Assembly: GCA_900018345.1 (NCBI GenBank)
Contig: FCNA01000021.1
Span: 18,226 to 82,225, forward strand
Direction of reading: 5' to 3'
Origin: Clostridiales bacterium CHKCI006
GTDB lineage: Bacteria > Bacillota_I > Bacilli_A > Erysipelotrichales > Coprobacillaceae
Length of the DNA: 64,000 bases
Shown: one piece after another, positions 63,235 through 64,000 of the stretch
Layout: each line of letters opens with the position of its first letter
Numbering within the stretch: position 1 is the stretch's first letter
Program-made: the position numbers and the translations under genes
The notes under the pieces: model-generated
What the model saw: the letters and a program-made list of their open reading frames with translations, nothing else
Told to the model about the DNA's origin: nothing
Databases searched by the model: none

Positions 63235-63600
63235 TTATTTATCAGCTGATGCGTCATAACTCCATATCATAAAATCAATTTTTTTCGTTGCGCTAATCCA
63301 AGAATATTCGGGAAATGTTCGATCAAATAATATAAGATTGTTCCTGGCATCTTCCGTAGAAAGATAATTTTTATACCAAGCCTCGATTTCTGTATAGATC
63401 TTTATAATAGACTCGATCCTTTCTACCTTCGTTACTCCCGTAGGCTGCAGCTTCAAAAAGTGAAGGACTCTGCTGTCCCAAATAGGTTTTTGAGAATTCA
63501 GTGTCGCAAGCATTTTACTGGAAAAGGACGCTTCTAATGATTGATCTGAAATCCTGTTAAAAATATCTTTAAATGTTATATGTTCTCTTTCTTTTTTCAT
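63235..63600 (-). CDS. Hypothetical protein of accessory region
   Basis: 121 residues, acidic/aromatic mix, no signal or membrane segment. The pattern FKDIFNRISDQSLEASFSSKMLATLNSQKPIWDSRVLHFL is suggestive of an all-helical DNA-repair-like (HhH) fold, but I do not recognise a family. The upstream -10-like TATAAT (near 63648-63653) and the terminator below it make it a separate transcription unit. Confidence 0.65.
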   Translation of the reverse strand: MKKEREHITFKDIFNRISDQSLEASFSSKMLATLNSQKPIWDSRVLHFLKLQPTGVTKVERIESIIKIYTEIEAWYKNYLSTEDARNNLILFDRTFPEYSWISATKKIDFMIWSYDASADK

Positions 63601-63703
63601 TTGTTCAAATACTTGATAGTACCTATCTCTCCAACTTTTCCCCCTGGTATATTATAAGTGTCCCATCTAAGGGGGTCACTTACAGTATACCTTCTCCTTT
63701 CTA

Positions 63704-63900
63704 TCAACCTTCTATCCGTGGTTGATTACGGTGACGATATCCTGTAAACTACAGAATATGTGATTGTGGATTTGTATTTTATCCCACTGTGGCTTTGACT
63801 ACTTCAAGGAGGAACTCACCACTCCTTATTCTCAAACAGTGATTAGTTAGATGGGTCTTGAATTCGTATTTTGCACCAGGTTTTGTTGAATAAGGCTGTT
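63704..63900 (+). ncRNA. Candidate IS110 bridge RNA region
   Basis: The 240 nt before the IS110 transposase start form several stems: TCAACC / GGTTGA (63704-63725), CTGTA / TACAG (63742-63754), and AAGGAG / CTCCTT (63806-63827). In IS110 elements the non-coding left end encodes the bridge RNA that pairs with target and donor DNA. Boundaries here are a guess. Confidence 0.4.
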
Positions 63901-63943
63901 GGTTGCACATCACATGTATCTTATTTTGAAAGGTTGTGTTTCT

Positions 63944-64000
63944 ATGTTAACTATCGGTATTGATATCGGTAAAAACAGTCACTTCTTTGCTGGCGTTGAT
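63944..64000 (+). CDS. IS110-family transposase, 5' part only
   Basis: ATG at 63944 after GAAAGG, then MLTIGIDIGKNSHFFAGVD and open to the window edge. IGIDIGKNSHFF is the start of the DEDD (RuvC-like) domain of IS110 transposases, with its first catalytic Asp. Nineteen residues are visible. Confidence 0.85.
   Translation, partial: MLTIGIDIGKNSHFFAGVD

Overview
The window looks like a chromosome segment of a low-to-medium GC Bacillota, most likely a gut-dwelling anaerobe of the Erysipelotrichales type. Evidence is the B. subtilis-like gene orders (yybS-gdpP-rplI-dnaB; ywiB-argS-rpoE; rpsF-ssb-rpsR), an RNA polymerase delta subunit, a group B-like [FeFe] hydrogenase, strong TTGACA/TATAAT promoters and purine-rich ribosome binding sites. 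The order-level placement is an inference; no rRNA is present.

Positions 1-41193 are mostly host backbone. In order they hold: a PotABCD-type ABC transporter operon whose leader is a purine riboswitch with guanine-type signature (1-3506); a ClC channel, a trigger-factor-like chaperone, a Xer-type recombinase, a DtxR-like regulator, an acetyltransferase and a DUF1275 protein (3710-8588); an NlpC/P60 hydrolase, tRNA-Gln, the hydrogenase, rpoE, argS and a ywiB-like gene (8596-14503); a class A penicillin-binding protein, a deoxyinosine/uracil-type glycosylase, RNase HI and a flippase (14541-19123); a short intergenic stretch with a candidate small RNA; a ROK kinase, thymidine kinase, dnaB, rplI, gdpP and yybS-like genes (19435-25711); an ABC uptake operon ending in an HTH-cytidylyltransferase fusion (25910-30182); an acetyltransferase, then a scar of degraded IS21 copies that cut a HAD phosphatase gene (30513-33513); rpsF-ssb-rpsR, ispD, a ClpA-like ATPase and a nuclease-helicase fusion (33811-40281).

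At about 41193 a flavodoxin gene is cut off and an accessory region begins that runs to the right edge. It starts with three overlapping tyrosine recombinases and a TnpC-like protein (Tn554 type), continues with MazF, small hypothetical genes and a sigma factor whose Shine-Dalgarno sequence lies in a hairpin, then an Xre regulator. Next is a complete sensor-transporter cargo: an OmpR-type response regulator, histidine kinase, lipoprotein, ABC ATPase, large ABC permease and an orphan winged-helix protein. The region then holds a conjugation module on the minus strand: an HTH protein, a VirD4/TraG coupling protein, a DUF3991-TOPRIM protein and a MobP-type relaxase fused to about twelve Sel1 repeats. 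The window ends in the start of an IS110-family transposase preceded by a structured non-coding stretch where a bridge RNA is expected.

No type IV secretion channel (VirB4/VirB6) genes are seen, so the accessory region is either a mobilizable element or an integrative conjugative element whose remaining genes lie beyond the right edge.
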